Shown here one piece after another: positions 24,436 through 33,038 of a stretch of DNA of 46,188 nucleotides (position 1 is the first letter of the stretch; each line of letters opens with the position of its first letter). Below the pieces are notes generated by a model, which had not been told where the DNA came from, searched no databases, and saw nothing but the letters and a program-made list of their open reading frames with translations. The position numbers and the translations under genes are program-made. Origin of the DNA: Gammaproteobacteria bacterium F7 (lineage in GTDB: Bacteria > Pseudomonadota > Gammaproteobacteria > Pseudomonadales > IMCC2047); the NCBI GenBank assembly GCA_001593685.1, contig LUKI01000016.1, positions 1-46,188 of the forward strand, given 5' to 3'.

Positions 24436-25594
24436 ATTATCTGGCGTCCTGCTTTTCGGCTTGCTGGCCTGTTCTTTTGTGCAGGCCCAACCGAATAGTG
24501 ATTTGCGCTGGCACGGCTTTTTTAGTCAGGGCGCTATTCATACGGACGACAATAATTTTTTTGGCGACAGTACTGATACCAGCTTTGACTTCAGGGACTT
24601 GGGGGTCGGCTTTTCCTGGCAGGCCCAGAACGATTTATTACTCGCCGCTCAGCTTATTTATCGAGATGCCGGTAAGACTTCACCCGAAGGCGCAAAGGTT
24701 GACTATGCGCTTATCAATTACAGTTTGATCAATCAGTATGATTTTGGGTTAAACCTGCGTGTGGGTAGAGTAAAAAACCCCTATGCATTTTATAGCGAAA
24801 CCCGGGATGTGGCGTCAACTCGGCCGTCGGTCATTTTGCCGGTTTCCATTTATGCCCCTGCTTTTAGAGACATCTTTCACACCTCCGATAGCGTAATGCT
24901 ATCAGGTTATAAAGAAGTGGCTAACTGGCTGGTTAACTTTGACTTGCTCAGGGGTACGGTGCCCTTTGATGACAAATCAGAGCGATTGCTGATCCCCGGC
25001 TTACAGCCCGCCAGTATTAAGAATGATAAGTTATGGGCCGCAAGGAGCATCTTTGAGTACGATGGCGGACGGATTCGGTTGGGGCTGACTTATATTAAGT
25101 TTGATGCCGAAATTAGTACCCTGCCAGGCATGATTTTCCCCGGTGATGTTGATTCCGATAGCTATATCTTCTCGCTTGAATATAACTGGCGGAAATTTCG
25201 CTTCACATCGGAATATTTGAGAAACGATTTTATTTACAAAGACGTTTTTGCGCCAGGGCTTGATAATAAGCGGGAGGCTGAGTCCTATTATTTTCAGCTC
25301 GGCTACCGTGTTAATGAGCGGCTGAGAGTGTTTGGTCGCTACGATGTATACTACGCTGATAAGAACGATAAGTCTGGCGATGGGCAGCTACTGCTGGGAA
25401 GGCCTAAATCCGATGGTTTTACCAAAGATTATGTTGTGGGTGCTCAATACCACTTTAATGATCAATGGATGCTGGCGGGCGAAGTGCATCACGTTAAGGG
25501 CTCATTTATTCTGCCTTTAATTGAAAACCCTGATGCTAGCCAGATAGAAGAAGACTGGAACCTTTATACACTACAACTTAGTTATAAGTTTTAG
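24404..25594 (+). CDS. Outer-membrane beta-barrel protein (porin-like)
   Basis: 396 aa from the ATG at 24404, which has AGGAG eight bases upstream and overlaps the preceding gene by 32 bases, so the two are translationally coupled. The signal peptide (LSGVLLFGLLACSFVQAQ) is followed by many alternating amphipathic strands rich in Tyr/Phe/Asp (FTSEYLRND, LRVFGRYDVYYADK, QYHFNDQWMLAGEVHHVKG), and the last strand ends LYTLQLSYKF with a terminal aromatic. That C-terminal Phe is the BAM recognition signal. Related barrels often lie beside sensory binding proteins. Substrate unknown. Confidence 0.8.
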   Translation: MQMFERYSLSKLSGVLLFGLLACSFVQAQPNSDLRWHGFFSQGAIHTDDNNFFGDSTDTSFDFRDLGVGFSWQAQNDLLLAAQLIYRDAGKTSPEGAKVDYALINYSLINQYDFGLNLRVGRVKNPYAFYSETRDVASTRPSVILPVSIYAPAFRDIFHTSDSVMLSGYKEVANWLVNFDLLRGTVPFDDKSERLLIPGLQPASIKNDKLWAARSIFEYDGGRIRLGLTYIKFDAEISTLPGMIFPGDVDSDSYIFSLEYNWRKFRFTSEYLRNDFIYKDVFAPGLDNKREAESYYFQLGYRVNERLRVFGRYDVYYADKNDKSGDGQLLLGRPKSDGFTKDYVVGAQYHFNDQWMLAGEVHHVKGSFILPLIENPDASQIEEDWNLYTLQLSYKF

Positions 25595-25602
25595 GCGGCA
25601 TT

Positions 25603-28047
25603 ATGTTTATTAGCGTTCGCTGGAAAGTTATTGCGCTTGTTAGTCTGCTGTTAGTTGGTATCAGTGGTTATTTTATTGTTAACAGTGAGCGCGAGCTTAA
25701 AAAACTGCTCGATTCTCAGCGGCGAGATGTCTTTCTGAGTTACCAGAATGAAATTGTTGGGCTGTTGCGTCAATCTTACGATCACCTATTACAGCTCTCT
25801 GATATTCTCCCTATTCTGGAGTCCGGCTCTAATGATGAAGCGGCACAGCCTCTTGATACACTGATAGACCTGCACTGGGACTATATTTCTTTGAACTGGG
25901 GTATGGAAAGTGCCCAGCTGTTTGATGATACGGAAAATTTGATTAGCCAGTGGGGCTATAGCCGCAAACCCAGTACCTCTGCAACAGTAAAAAAGGTGCT
26001 GGAAACAGGCATGCCAGTGAGCCGTTTAATCTGTATTGATACGTGTCAGCAGGTAGTAACGTTGCCAATTATTTCTCCTGATCAGCAGATTATGGTGCTG
26101 GAATTTTCCACATCATTAGCTGACACGTTGAGAGCATTCCAGCAAATTACCCAAACCGACATTGGTGTGTTGGTTTCAGCCAATGGGCATGCTGGAGACC
26201 TGAGAGTTGTTCAACCCTGGTCGAAACGGTTAGCGGCGATGACTCACCTTCAAGAAAGCATGGCGATATTACAGGAGGCGGCAGAGCAGGTTTCCTTTGC
26301 AACGCTGCAGAAACAGCCTCAGGTTTTTCAGCGTGGAGAAGCCTACTATGAGGTGAGCCTGGTTGACTTAAAAGCCCAGAGCTTGGGCGATGCGTTCTTC
26401 ATTATTATCGAAGATATGACACATCAGCATCAGCAAATATTTCACGCTAAGCAGGAAGCCATCAGGACGGCATTAACGTCAATTATTTTGTCTGGCTTGT
26501 TATTCCTTTTCGCCTTTTGGACTGCTGTTATTCGGCTACGCGGACACGCTGAAATTTTACCCATTTTGGCTGAGCGAGACTTTAAATTGATCAGAGAAAA
26601 GCTTGGCGGTAAAAAACGCTGGCGCTTTTTTCGAGACGAGCTGGATGTGCTTGATGAGGCCGAGTTACGGGTTGCCGATCAATTGGAGACTATGCAGCTG
26701 CAAATTGAAAAGGATACCCAGCGGCTTGAGAGCTTAGCACTCTACGATTCTTTAACGCAGCTGGCTAACCGGCACCAACTCTTTAAAGAGATCCAGCAAG
26801 CCGTTAAGGAGAGCGCTCATTCAGACCTTTACTTTGGTTTGCTTTATCTCGACTTGGATAACTTCAAGCATGTCAACGATTCGCTGGGGCACTCGGTTGG
26901 TGATGAGGTGTTGAAAGTTGCTGCAAAACGTTTACAGGCAGGTGTTAGAGAGCATGATGTCGTTGCCCGGTTGGGAGGTGATGAGTTTTGTGTGCTGGTC
27001 AAAAAACTAAAGCATCGAGAGGATAGCGGCAAGGTTGCGGAAAATATTTTGGCTGTGCTGGCTGAGCCGGTGAAGCTTGGGACGGCTGAATTTATTATTT
27101 CAGCCAGTATCGGTATTGTGACAATCCCGGACCATGGCATGAGCACTGAGCAGCTACTGCAAAACGCTGATATCGCTATGTATCGTGCCAAGGCAGAGGG
27201 GCGAAGCAATTACCGGTTTTATGATGCTCAAATGAGTGTCGTGGCCAGTCAACGAATGGCGATGGAAACACAGCTGCGACGAGCGATCGCTGAAAATCAA
27301 TTTGAACTGCATTATCAACCACAGGTTGATTTGGTTAGCGGTAAAGTTGTGTCTGCCGAAGCCCTGGTGCGCTGGCATCACCCTGAACGCGGTATGATTC
27401 CTCCAGATGACTTTATTCCTCTGCTTGAGGAAACGGGCCTTATCACCTCTCTTGGTGAGTGGATTGTTAAGCAGGCCTGTCTGGCGGCAAAAAGTTGGGC
27501 CGGGGTGGATGGTGAACCGATTAATATCGCTATCAATCTCTCGCCACGACAGTTTGCCGATCCCAAGCTGCCTCAAATTATTCGCGACGCTATGGCTGAA
27601 AGCTCATTAATGCCCTCGCAGATTGAGATTGAAATTACTGAATCCATGGTGATGAGCAACATAGAAGAAAGCAATCAGCTGCTTAAATACCTGCAGGATC
27701 TGGGTGTTAGTATTGCGATTGATGATTTTGGCACAGGTCACTCATCGCTGGCCTACCTTAAGAAACTCGATATTGATGTGCTTAAGATTGATCGTACCTT
27801 CGTGCAGGATTTGCCCGATGACGAAAATGACAAGGCGATTGTTGCGGCAATTATCGCCATGGCTCATGAGCTTAAGCTAAAGGTTGTCGCTGAAGGTATT
27901 GAAAGCCTGGAGCAGGAGAGCTTCTTAAAAGAACATGGCTGTGAAATGGGGCAGGGCTACCTGTATAGCAAGCCGTTGCCTAATAATAAATTTGTCGAGC
28001 TATTAAAGTGGCCCGATAATATTGTGCCTTTCAAGCGCTCAAGCTAG
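25603..28047 (+). CDS. Membrane GGDEF-EAL c-di-GMP enzyme with periplasmic sensor
   Basis: 814 aa. An N-terminal helix (residues 8-25), a periplasmic sensor of about 270 residues (CHASE4-like size, no recognised name), a second helix (about 287-308), a short HAMP-like linker, then GGDEF (about 375-535) and EAL (about 555-805) domains. GGDEF residues 458-462 are intact (LGGDEF), with I-site Arg449-Asp452. The EAL signature EALVR is at 586-590, with the later DDFGTGHSSL loop. It may make, break or switch c-di-GMP. It follows the barrel gene by 8 bases, so sensing through the binding protein/barrel/GGDEF-EAL chain is plausible (inference). Confidence 0.92.
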   Translation: MFISVRWKVIALVSLLLVGISGYFIVNSERELKKLLDSQRRDVFLSYQNEIVGLLRQSYDHLLQLSDILPILESGSNDEAAQPLDTLIDLHWDYISLNWGMESAQLFDDTENLISQWGYSRKPSTSATVKKVLETGMPVSRLICIDTCQQVVTLPIISPDQQIMVLEFSTSLADTLRAFQQITQTDIGVLVSANGHAGDLRVVQPWSKRLAAMTHLQESMAILQEAAEQVSFATLQKQPQVFQRGEAYYEVSLVDLKAQSLGDAFFIIIEDMTHQHQQIFHAKQEAIRTALTSIILSGLLFLFAFWTAVIRLRGHAEILPILAERDFKLIREKLGGKKRWRFFRDELDVLDEAELRVADQLETMQLQIEKDTQRLESLALYDSLTQLANRHQLFKEIQQAVKESAHSDLYFGLLYLDLDNFKHVNDSLGHSVGDEVLKVAAKRLQAGVREHDVVARLGGDEFCVLVKKLKHREDSGKVAENILAVLAEPVKLGTAEFIISASIGIVTIPDHGMSTEQLLQNADIAMYRAKAEGRSNYRFYDAQMSVVASQRMAMETQLRRAIAENQFELHYQPQVDLVSGKVVSAEALVRWHHPERGMIPPDDFIPLLEETGLITSLGEWIVKQACLAAKSWAGVDGEPINIAINLSPRQFADPKLPQIIRDAMAESSLMPSQIEIEITESMVMSNIEESNQLLKYLQDLGVSIAIDDFGTGHSSLAYLKKLDIDVLKIDRTFVQDLPDDENDKAIVAAIIAMAHELKLKVVAEGIESLEQESFLKEHGCEMGQGYLYSKPLPNNKFVELLKWPDNIVPFKRSS

Positions 28048-28098
28048 CAAAAACAGTTAAAAACGGGTAACTGTCAGATCAAGTCTGAGCTAGTACAG

Positions 28099-28278
28099 CT
28101 AATGACGATTCAGTTTCTGCATTAGCTTGACCGCTTCCTTTTGTTTCTTTCTATGCCTCTCTTTGTGTTTTTCTGTTTGTTGACTCCATTTCGCGCATTG
28201 CTCAATTGATCCCTCTGGCTTAGCGCTACTTGTAGTGCTTAAAAGTACTGCGGATATAAAAAGTGTTGTGCTAATCAT
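28099..28278 (-). CDS. Small exported Cys/Lys-rich protein (CAKW family, copy 1)
   Basis: 59 aa. A signal peptide (MISTTLFISAVLLSTTSSA) is followed by a short mature part GSIEQCAKWSQQTEKHKE and a strongly basic, helical tail (HRKKQKEAVKLMQK). The start codon overlaps the lysR stop as ATGA with CAGG just upstream, so it is translationally coupled to LysR. A near relative with the same SIxQCAKW core lies in the tRNA island at 33638-33868. Function unknown. A single Cys in the mature part suggests a dimer or a thiol-linked partner. Confidence 0.55.
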   Translation of the reverse strand: MISTTLFISAVLLSTTSSAKPEGSIEQCAKWSQQTEKHKERHRKKQKEAVKLMQKLNRH

Positions 28279-29186
28279 CCTGACGACTTTCTCAGATCTT
28301 GGTTGGCAAGATAATGCCCCAGTTGTTCGGCGAGCCATTGTGTTAGCCCGCTTAGTGGTGCGCCGTGCGGTTGGATCACACCGTACGATTGCCATTGCAT
28401 GGCTTGGGCGAAGTTGAGGACTTTGACACTACCGTCACGCAAATACGGGTTTACCAGCACTGATGGAATATTGGACCAGCCGGCGCCATCTAGGGCGGCG
28501 TCGCGCAGATGTTCGAAAAACGGTAGGGCAATGTAATTGTTCGATAGCGGTGCCACGGCTTGTAAACCCTGCTCACTCATGGTTGCCAGCGCAAACTCGG
28601 TGTAACGCGCTAAGTCGGCGGGGGTGACAGTGCTCAACTGACTTAGTGGATGATCACGATGCGCCACCGCCATCATTCGCAGCTCACCGAGCTTGTGCGT
28701 GTAGGTTTTGCTAAGTTGCGCTTGATAGGCATTGCTGGCTGGCAGCAAACAATAGGCAATGTCGACGACCTTGCTGGCCACCATGCTTTCAAGCTCGGGC
28801 GGCGGCGCCATGTAGACCGACACACTGGTACTGGGAAACTGTTGCTTCATGGCTTGAATCCACTGCCGCCAAAGTGACTCGGGCAGGGTATCGTCGCGAG
28901 CGATACGCACCGTCGTACGTGCGCCTTGCAGGTGTTGCTGGCAACGTTGCTCAACGTCGGTCGCAATCATCACCATGCGCTCACAGTCATTGCGAATCGC
29001 TTCACCAATCGCGGTTAGCGCCACATGATTGCCGCTCCGTTGCAGTAGCTCGACGCCAAGCTCGTCTTCTAGCGCGCCAATCGCAGAGCTGACTGTGGTG
29101 CGACTTTTGGCGAGCTTACGCGCGGCCTCAGTGATGGAGCCTGTGGCACAGGTGGCGAGAAACATTTCCAGTTGATTGATCTTCAT
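28275..29186 (-). CDS. LysR family transcriptional regulator
   Basis: 303 aa with an N-terminal winged HTH (MKINQLEMFLATCATGSITEAARKLAKSRTTVSSAIGALEDELGVELLQR, residues 1-52) and a LysR substrate-binding domain (about 90-290). It is divergent from the CDF-type transporter at 29326. The shared upstream region holds the inverted repeat AATGACG/CGTCATT (29289-29310), a possible LysR site. It is translationally coupled at its 3' end to a small exported protein. Ligand and targets unknown. Confidence 0.9.
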   Translation of the reverse strand: MKINQLEMFLATCATGSITEAARKLAKSRTTVSSAIGALEDELGVELLQRSGNHVALTAIGEAIRNDCERMVMIATDVEQRCQQHLQGARTTVRIARDDTLPESLWRQWIQAMKQQFPSTSVSVYMAPPPELESMVASKVVDIAYCLLPASNAYQAQLSKTYTHKLGELRMMAVAHRDHPLSQLSTVTPADLARYTEFALATMSEQGLQAVAPLSNNYIALPFFEHLRDAALDGAGWSNIPSVLVNPYLRDGSVKVLNFAQAMQWQSYGVIQPHGAPLSGLTQWLAEQLGHYLANQDLRKSSG

Positions 29187-29325
29187 GCGAGAACCTTAAT
29201 GCGTTGTCGACGAATATATCGTCGCTCAGCGGTTAGGGCAAGTCAGCAAAGCCCATTAGAATGCTCGCAACATCAACAAGCAAAGGAAGAATGACGAAAA
29301 TAGCGTCATTTTAAGTGAGTGTATC

Positions 29326-30069
29326 ATGACATCGGCGAATCGTATTGAACGCAATTTGTTAATTTTCTCAACGGTCTCAGCTTTGCTGTTTGCCCTAATG
29401 GGTATCGGTTTAGGCTTATGGATGGGCTCGTTGGTGATCATCTTCGATGGCGCGTACTCCTTTGTCAGTTTGGCGTTGTCGCTGGTGTCGTTGACGGCTG
29501 CGTGGTATTTGCGTACGCCAGGGGCGCAACAGCAACCGCGGCAACGCCGCCAACTTCAAGCTGGGGTGGTCGCCTTTAAAGGTTTTGCCATTACCCTTAT
29601 GTGTTCAGTGTCGTTGGTCTCTGCGGTACAAGCCATTTTAAATGGCGGTCGTGAGATCAATACCGGTCTGGCTCTCGTGTTTGGTGTGGTCAATGTGCTG
29701 GGGTGTTTGGCAAGCTATTGGGTACTGGCGCACTATCGTCAGCGCGCGCGTTCGAGCTTAATTATTGCCGAGTCTCAACAGTGGCTGATGGACACCGTCA
29801 TCAGCGCGGCGGTCATGTTAGGTTTTATTATTGCTTCGCTGATGACCTATGCAGGTTGGCATGACTATGCCGTTTATGCTGACCCGGTGATGGTTGTGGT
29901 GGCCTCGGTCTACTTCGTATTGGTGCCGCTCAAAATGATGCGTGACGCCATCCGTCGTCTGCGTATACACGCTATGTTGCGGCGTCGCGCACAGCAGGTT
30001 ACAGGAGCCGCCCCGCATGCTGATACCGATACAACTGACTATTCGACCCTATCAAGAGAGCGATGCTGA
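29326..30069 (+). CDS. Cation diffusion facilitator (CDF)-like transporter
   Basis: 247 aa with five to six membrane helices (for example SALLFALMGIGLGLWMGSLVIIFDGAY and the later ADPVMVVVASVYFVLVPLKMM). The canonical CDF metal-site signature in helix 2 appears as FDGAYSFVSLALSL (Asp in place of the usual HxxxD pattern) and the helix-5 partner as WLMDTVISAAVM. The soluble C-terminal domain is replaced by a short basic/His tail, so it is shorter than typical CDF proteins (about 300 aa). Divergent from LysR. The metal is not predictable. Confidence 0.75.
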   Translation: MTSANRIERNLLIFSTVSALLFALMGIGLGLWMGSLVIIFDGAYSFVSLALSLVSLTAAWYLRTPGAQQQPRQRRQLQAGVVAFKGFAITLMCSVSLVSAVQAILNGGREINTGLALVFGVVNVLGCLASYWVLAHYRQRARSSLIIAESQQWLMDTVISAAVMLGFIIASLMTYAGWHDYAVYADPVMVVVASVYFVLVPLKMMRDAIRRLRIHAMLRRRAQQVTGAAPHADTDTTDYSTLSRERC

Positions 30070-30109
30070 AGCGCTGTTCTGGCCCAATAGATGGGGTTTG
30101 AGTCTGTAA
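30017..30109 (+). pseudogene. GNAT acetyltransferase N-terminal fragment
   Basis: An ATG with AGGAG eight bases upstream opens a 30-codon frame beginning LTIRPYQESDAEALF, the first strand and helix of a GNAT acetyltransferase. It stops 15 codons later, after unrelated sequence starting near 30078. It overlaps the end of the transporter gene, as an intact downstream gene would. The rest of the enzyme has been lost at a recombination scar. Confidence 0.55.
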
Positions 30110-30162
30110 GTGAGGGCAGGTCACGATCCGTTCAACTGTTCATTAACTATGTGATGGAACGT

Positions 30163-30356
30163 TTAGCTTAGCTTCACGAACGCCAATTTGTTGTCGTCGA
30201 TATCGCGTACATAGGCGGCGTAGAATCCGTCCATGTACGGCGGGCGATAGCCTGATTACCTTCGCTTTGAACACCACGGTCGACCGCCGTGCGGTAGAGC
30301 TTGTCCACGTGCAGCGGATCATTACACCAAAATGAGTTCATGGTACCGTTTGAATA
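30163..30356 (-). pseudogene. VOC/glyoxalase family remnant with frameshift
   Basis: Read on the minus strand it gives MNSFWCNDPLHVDKLYRTAV then DRGVQSEGNQA, and after a one-base frameshift near 30245, RPPYMDGFYAAYIRDIDDNK and LAFVKLS-stop. This is the C-terminal half of a glyoxalase/VOC protein. The N-terminal half is missing; coding similarity ends near 30356, exactly where a sequence shared with the right end of the tRNA island begins. Clearly non-functional. Confidence 0.65.
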
Positions 30357-30414
30357 GGACACCATTGTCTTAGGTGTATTTTTATGTGGAGAGTGGTTCA
30401 GAGCGTTTCTATCA

Positions 30415-30504
30415 GGCAATAAAAAAGGGCTCACATCGCTGTAAGCCCCTTGATATATGGTGGCTACGACTGGGCTTGAATCGGTGCTGCTCTGCATTAT
30501 GAAT
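30415..30504. repeat. att-like direct repeat 1 (leftmost tRNA-Met 3' copy)
   Basis: Contains the terminator hairpin (GGGCTCACATCGCTGTAAGC) and a degenerate tRNA-Met 3' half ending in GTAGCCACCA on the minus strand. It matches the copies at 34319 and 44224. The T-arm has two mismatched pairs and the anticodon side diverges, so this copy is not functional. Confidence 0.8.
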
Positions 30505-30803
30505 TCTGATACTGTCAGTAAATACCCATATATACAGTCACTTACCTTTTTGCTAAATTAAATATAAGTATATAAAGCTAAAGATTGTGGTCATTTTTGT
30601 GGCCATGTTTTATATTCATTTTGGTCTATTTAGTAAGCTGCTTTAATGATTCACTTTGTTCTGAAAGGATTCAGAAACCATTCGAAAATTCTTCCAAATC
30701 AAATTCTTAACTTTCTTTAGTTATGTGATAGAGCTGTCGTTTTTTCATTCTATACGGGGTGTTATGCGATACGTGTTGTTCATTGTTCAAAAAAGGACTG
30801 CTG

Positions 30804-31301
30804 ATGGAAAATAGCGATATTATTTCTTTATGCTCAATGGCCGTTGCCGTTGCTGCGCTGGGAACTGCAATTTGGCAGGGCTATGTGTCACGAAAGCATA
30901 GTAAATTGTCCGTAGTTCCAAGACTTGTTCTGGATTTTTATAGCTACCCCGGGCTACCCGTTAAGATAGAGCTTCATAACAAAGGAATTGGGCCTGCTGT
31001 AGTAGATGATTTCCAATTTGAATTAGATAATCGGAAGTTTAAAATTGAAGATGTACAATCGGTTGAAGGTATCATTGAGCGGCTTGGGTTAGATCCTCAG
31101 AAACTTTCTTGGCTTGGCCACATTCCATGCAAGGGAGCAACATTGTTACCCGGTGATACGCATAGGTTAATTGAATTCACTGATTCTTATAAAGATTTAG
31201 AGTTTCATAACAAGCTTGTTCAATTATTACCTCGTATCGGGTTTGCTATTAAGTATAGGAATGTTTACGGTGATATGTTCGATATCGATGTGGACCATTA
31301 A
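30804..31301 (+). CDS. Membrane-anchored protein of unknown function
   Basis: 165 aa from the ATG at 30804, which has AGGA about six bases upstream (an in-frame TTG-type extension upstream is discounted). One N-terminal helix (IISLCSMAVAVAALGTAIWQ) is followed by a basic stop-transfer (SRKHSK) and a cytoplasmic beta-rich domain (LSVVPRLVLDFYSYPGLPVK, then GIGPAVVDDFQFEL). Similar anchored beta-domain proteins are common in accessory regions. No catalytic motif is visible. Confidence 0.65.
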   Translation: MENSDIISLCSMAVAVAALGTAIWQGYVSRKHSKLSVVPRLVLDFYSYPGLPVKIELHNKGIGPAVVDDFQFELDNRKFKIEDVQSVEGIIERLGLDPQKLSWLGHIPCKGATLLPGDTHRLIEFTDSYKDLEFHNKLVQLLPRIGFAIKYRNVYGDMFDIDVDH

Positions 31302-31352
31302 TATATAACAAGGCCATTAAAAACCGCGCCTTCTTTTTATTTTGCCAGTTAG

Positions 31353-31742
31353 TTATTCATCGTTTTCAATAAATTCGATTTCATCTGCTTCGAATTCAGT
31401 GATAGAGCTTGTTTCGATCCCGAATTTGAATATTGGACGGCCTTTGAATCGCACTAAGGGGTTTGTTTGCCGGTCATATCTGATTTGGTTGAAGTCGGCA
31501 TTATTAAGAAAAATGCTTGCCGTGCTCTCTCCGGCTCTTCGTATAGTTACGATTTTGCTTCCTGGATATAGTCTATATACAAGGCCTTGTATTTCTTGGT
31601 AGTTACCGAGGAATGTTTCGTTTTTTAATTCTTTTAAGTAATCTTTTGTTTCGCTATTAAATGCGGCTACGGTTTCTCGATCTAGAGATGGTGATCCAAT
31701 AGATACACCTTCTACTCCTCCCGTGGTTTCTACACGATTCAC
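31353..31742 (-). CDS. Hypothetical protein, probably 5'-truncated by the IS
   Basis: 129 aa from a GTG. The frame stays open upstream (DSVASIV) to the end of the insertion sequence at about 31761, so the true N-terminus was probably removed by the IS. The remainder is soluble, beta-rich and acidic at the end (ITEFEADEIEFIENDE), with SKIVTIRRAGESTASIFLNN in the middle. No family recognised. Confidence 0.45.
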   Translation of the reverse strand: MNRVETTGGVEGVSIGSPSLDRETVAAFNSETKDYLKELKNETFLGNYQEIQGLVYRLYPGSKIVTIRRAGESTASIFLNNADFNQIRYDRQTNPLVRFKGRPIFKFGIETSSITEFEADEIEFIENDE

Positions 31743-31772
31743 AATACTCGCTACTGAATCGCCCCTATAAAC

Positions 31773-32588
31773 CTAGACCACTCCGTTATTCAATTTAAAA
31801 CGGTCTTCGTACTGCTGGGGTGACAGCAATCCATTTGTACCATGCTTGCGTCTCGAGTTGTAAAACATCTCGATGTAATTAAAGATATCTTCTCTGGCCT
31901 CCTTTCTGGTTTTGTAAATTCTTCGCCGAATACGCTCCCGTTTGAGCAGCTGAAAAAAGCTTTCAGCCACAGCATTGTCGTGGCAGTTTCCACGTCTGCT
32001 CATGCTAGCTTTAAGGTTATTGGCCTTCAGGAATGACTGCCACTCACCGCTAGTGAACTGTGAACCCTGATCGGAATGGATGAGGACTTGTTCAGCAGGT
32101 TTACGGCGCCACACTGCCATCAATAACGCGTCCAGCACCAATCCAACGGCCATACACTGGCTCATCGACCAGCCCACCACTTGGCGGGAATAAAGGTCGA
32201 TCACAACAGCAAGGTATAGCCAGCCCTCATAGGTGCGGACATAGGTAATATCAGTCACCCAGGATTGGTTTGGCCGATCGACATTAAACTGTCTGTCGAG
32301 ATGGTTGTCCGCTACAATAATGGGCTTGCCGCCATAGAAGCCTTTGCGTCGTTTATAGCCAACCTGGGCTTTAATATCCGCTTGCTGGCAAAGCCTGGCA
32401 ACTTTGTTAGGACTGCAATCAATCCCCATTTCCTGGAGATCAGCATGCAGCTTGCGATAACCATAGACGCAGCCACTCTCCATCCACAATTGCTTAAGTG
32501 TTGTTATGAGTCGTTCATTGCGCCGTGTTCGTGCGGATTTGGGAGCTTTGAGCCAGGCATAATAGCCACTGCGCTCAATACGCAGCAC
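31773..32588 (-). CDS. IS3-family transposase OrfB
   Basis: 271 aa from an internal ATG; the natural product is the OrfAB fusion made by -1 frameshifting at A6G (32678-32684), and the frame is open upstream (KYAFIKAH...). HTH_21 at the N-terminus, then an rve integrase core with the DDE triad in WVTDITYV, HSDQGSQF and NAVAESFF. It ends with the typical HGTNGLLSPQQYEDR. The gene appears intact. Confidence 0.93.
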   Translation of the reverse strand: MLRIERSGYYAWLKAPKSARTRRNERLITTLKQLWMESGCVYGYRKLHADLQEMGIDCSPNKVARLCQQADIKAQVGYKRRKGFYGGKPIIVADNHLDRQFNVDRPNQSWVTDITYVRTYEGWLYLAVVIDLYSRQVVGWSMSQCMAVGLVLDALLMAVWRRKPAEQVLIHSDQGSQFTSGEWQSFLKANNLKASMSRRGNCHDNAVAESFFQLLKRERIRRRIYKTRKEAREDIFNYIEMFYNSRRKHGTNGLLSPQQYEDRFKLNNGVV

Positions 32589-32644
32589 GCAACAGAGGGT
32601 GCGTACTGCAAATTGCTGGCAGTGTGCCTTTATAAAGGCATACT

Positions 32645-32926
32645 TTAGTCTGACTCCCTTGCGAAGTATGCCGTTGCCTTTTTTAGGATATCCCGTTCTT
32701 CAGTCATGCGGCGCAGTTCTGCACGTAGGCGCTTATTTTCCTCGGCCAATGCATCTTGCTGAGTGCGTTCAACTTCGGGCGTTCTGAAACGGTTGACCCA
32801 GTTATAAAGGGTTTTATCTGAAATGCCTAAATGGTCGGCGACTTCGCGAATGGGGTAGCCTCTCTTAATGACTTGGTTGGCGGCTTCTTGTTTGAATTCT
32901 TCTGTGAATTGACGACGTTTGTTCAT
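32645..32926 (-). CDS. IS3-family transposase OrfA
   Basis: 93 aa: an HTH_Tnp_1 domain (RRQFTEEFKQEAANQVIKRG, then HLGISDKTLYNWV) and a leucine-zipper coiled coil (EENKRLRAELRRMTEERDILKKA). The A6G slippery run near its end allows -1 frameshifting into OrfB. Confidence 0.93.
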   Translation of the reverse strand: MNKRRQFTEEFKQEAANQVIKRGYPIREVADHLGISDKTLYNWVNRFRTPEVERTQQDALAEENKRLRAELRRMTEERDILKKATAYFARESD

Positions 32927-33038
32927 ACTTCCTCCGATGGTTCATTTTTACCATGCGGAGTGTCTAGAGTCATGGGGGCTATTCAACTAATAGTTAGTTA
33001 AGTGATGATTTTCTTATTTAATTATTTTTATGAGCCGG

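Larger units (their letters stand above)
31761..32979 (-). mobile_element. IS3-family insertion sequence
   Basis: About 1.22 kb with two transposase frames. Imperfect terminal inverted repeats are visible: GCCCCTATAAACCTAGACCA at the left and, reading inward from the right, GCCCCCATGACTCTAGACAC. Exact ends and the target duplication are uncertain. Confidence 0.8.

Noticed and set aside
30505-30540. Possible LexA box near ATATATACAGTCA
   Set aside because: Only the right half (ACAG) matches; the left half is ACCC rather than CTGT.
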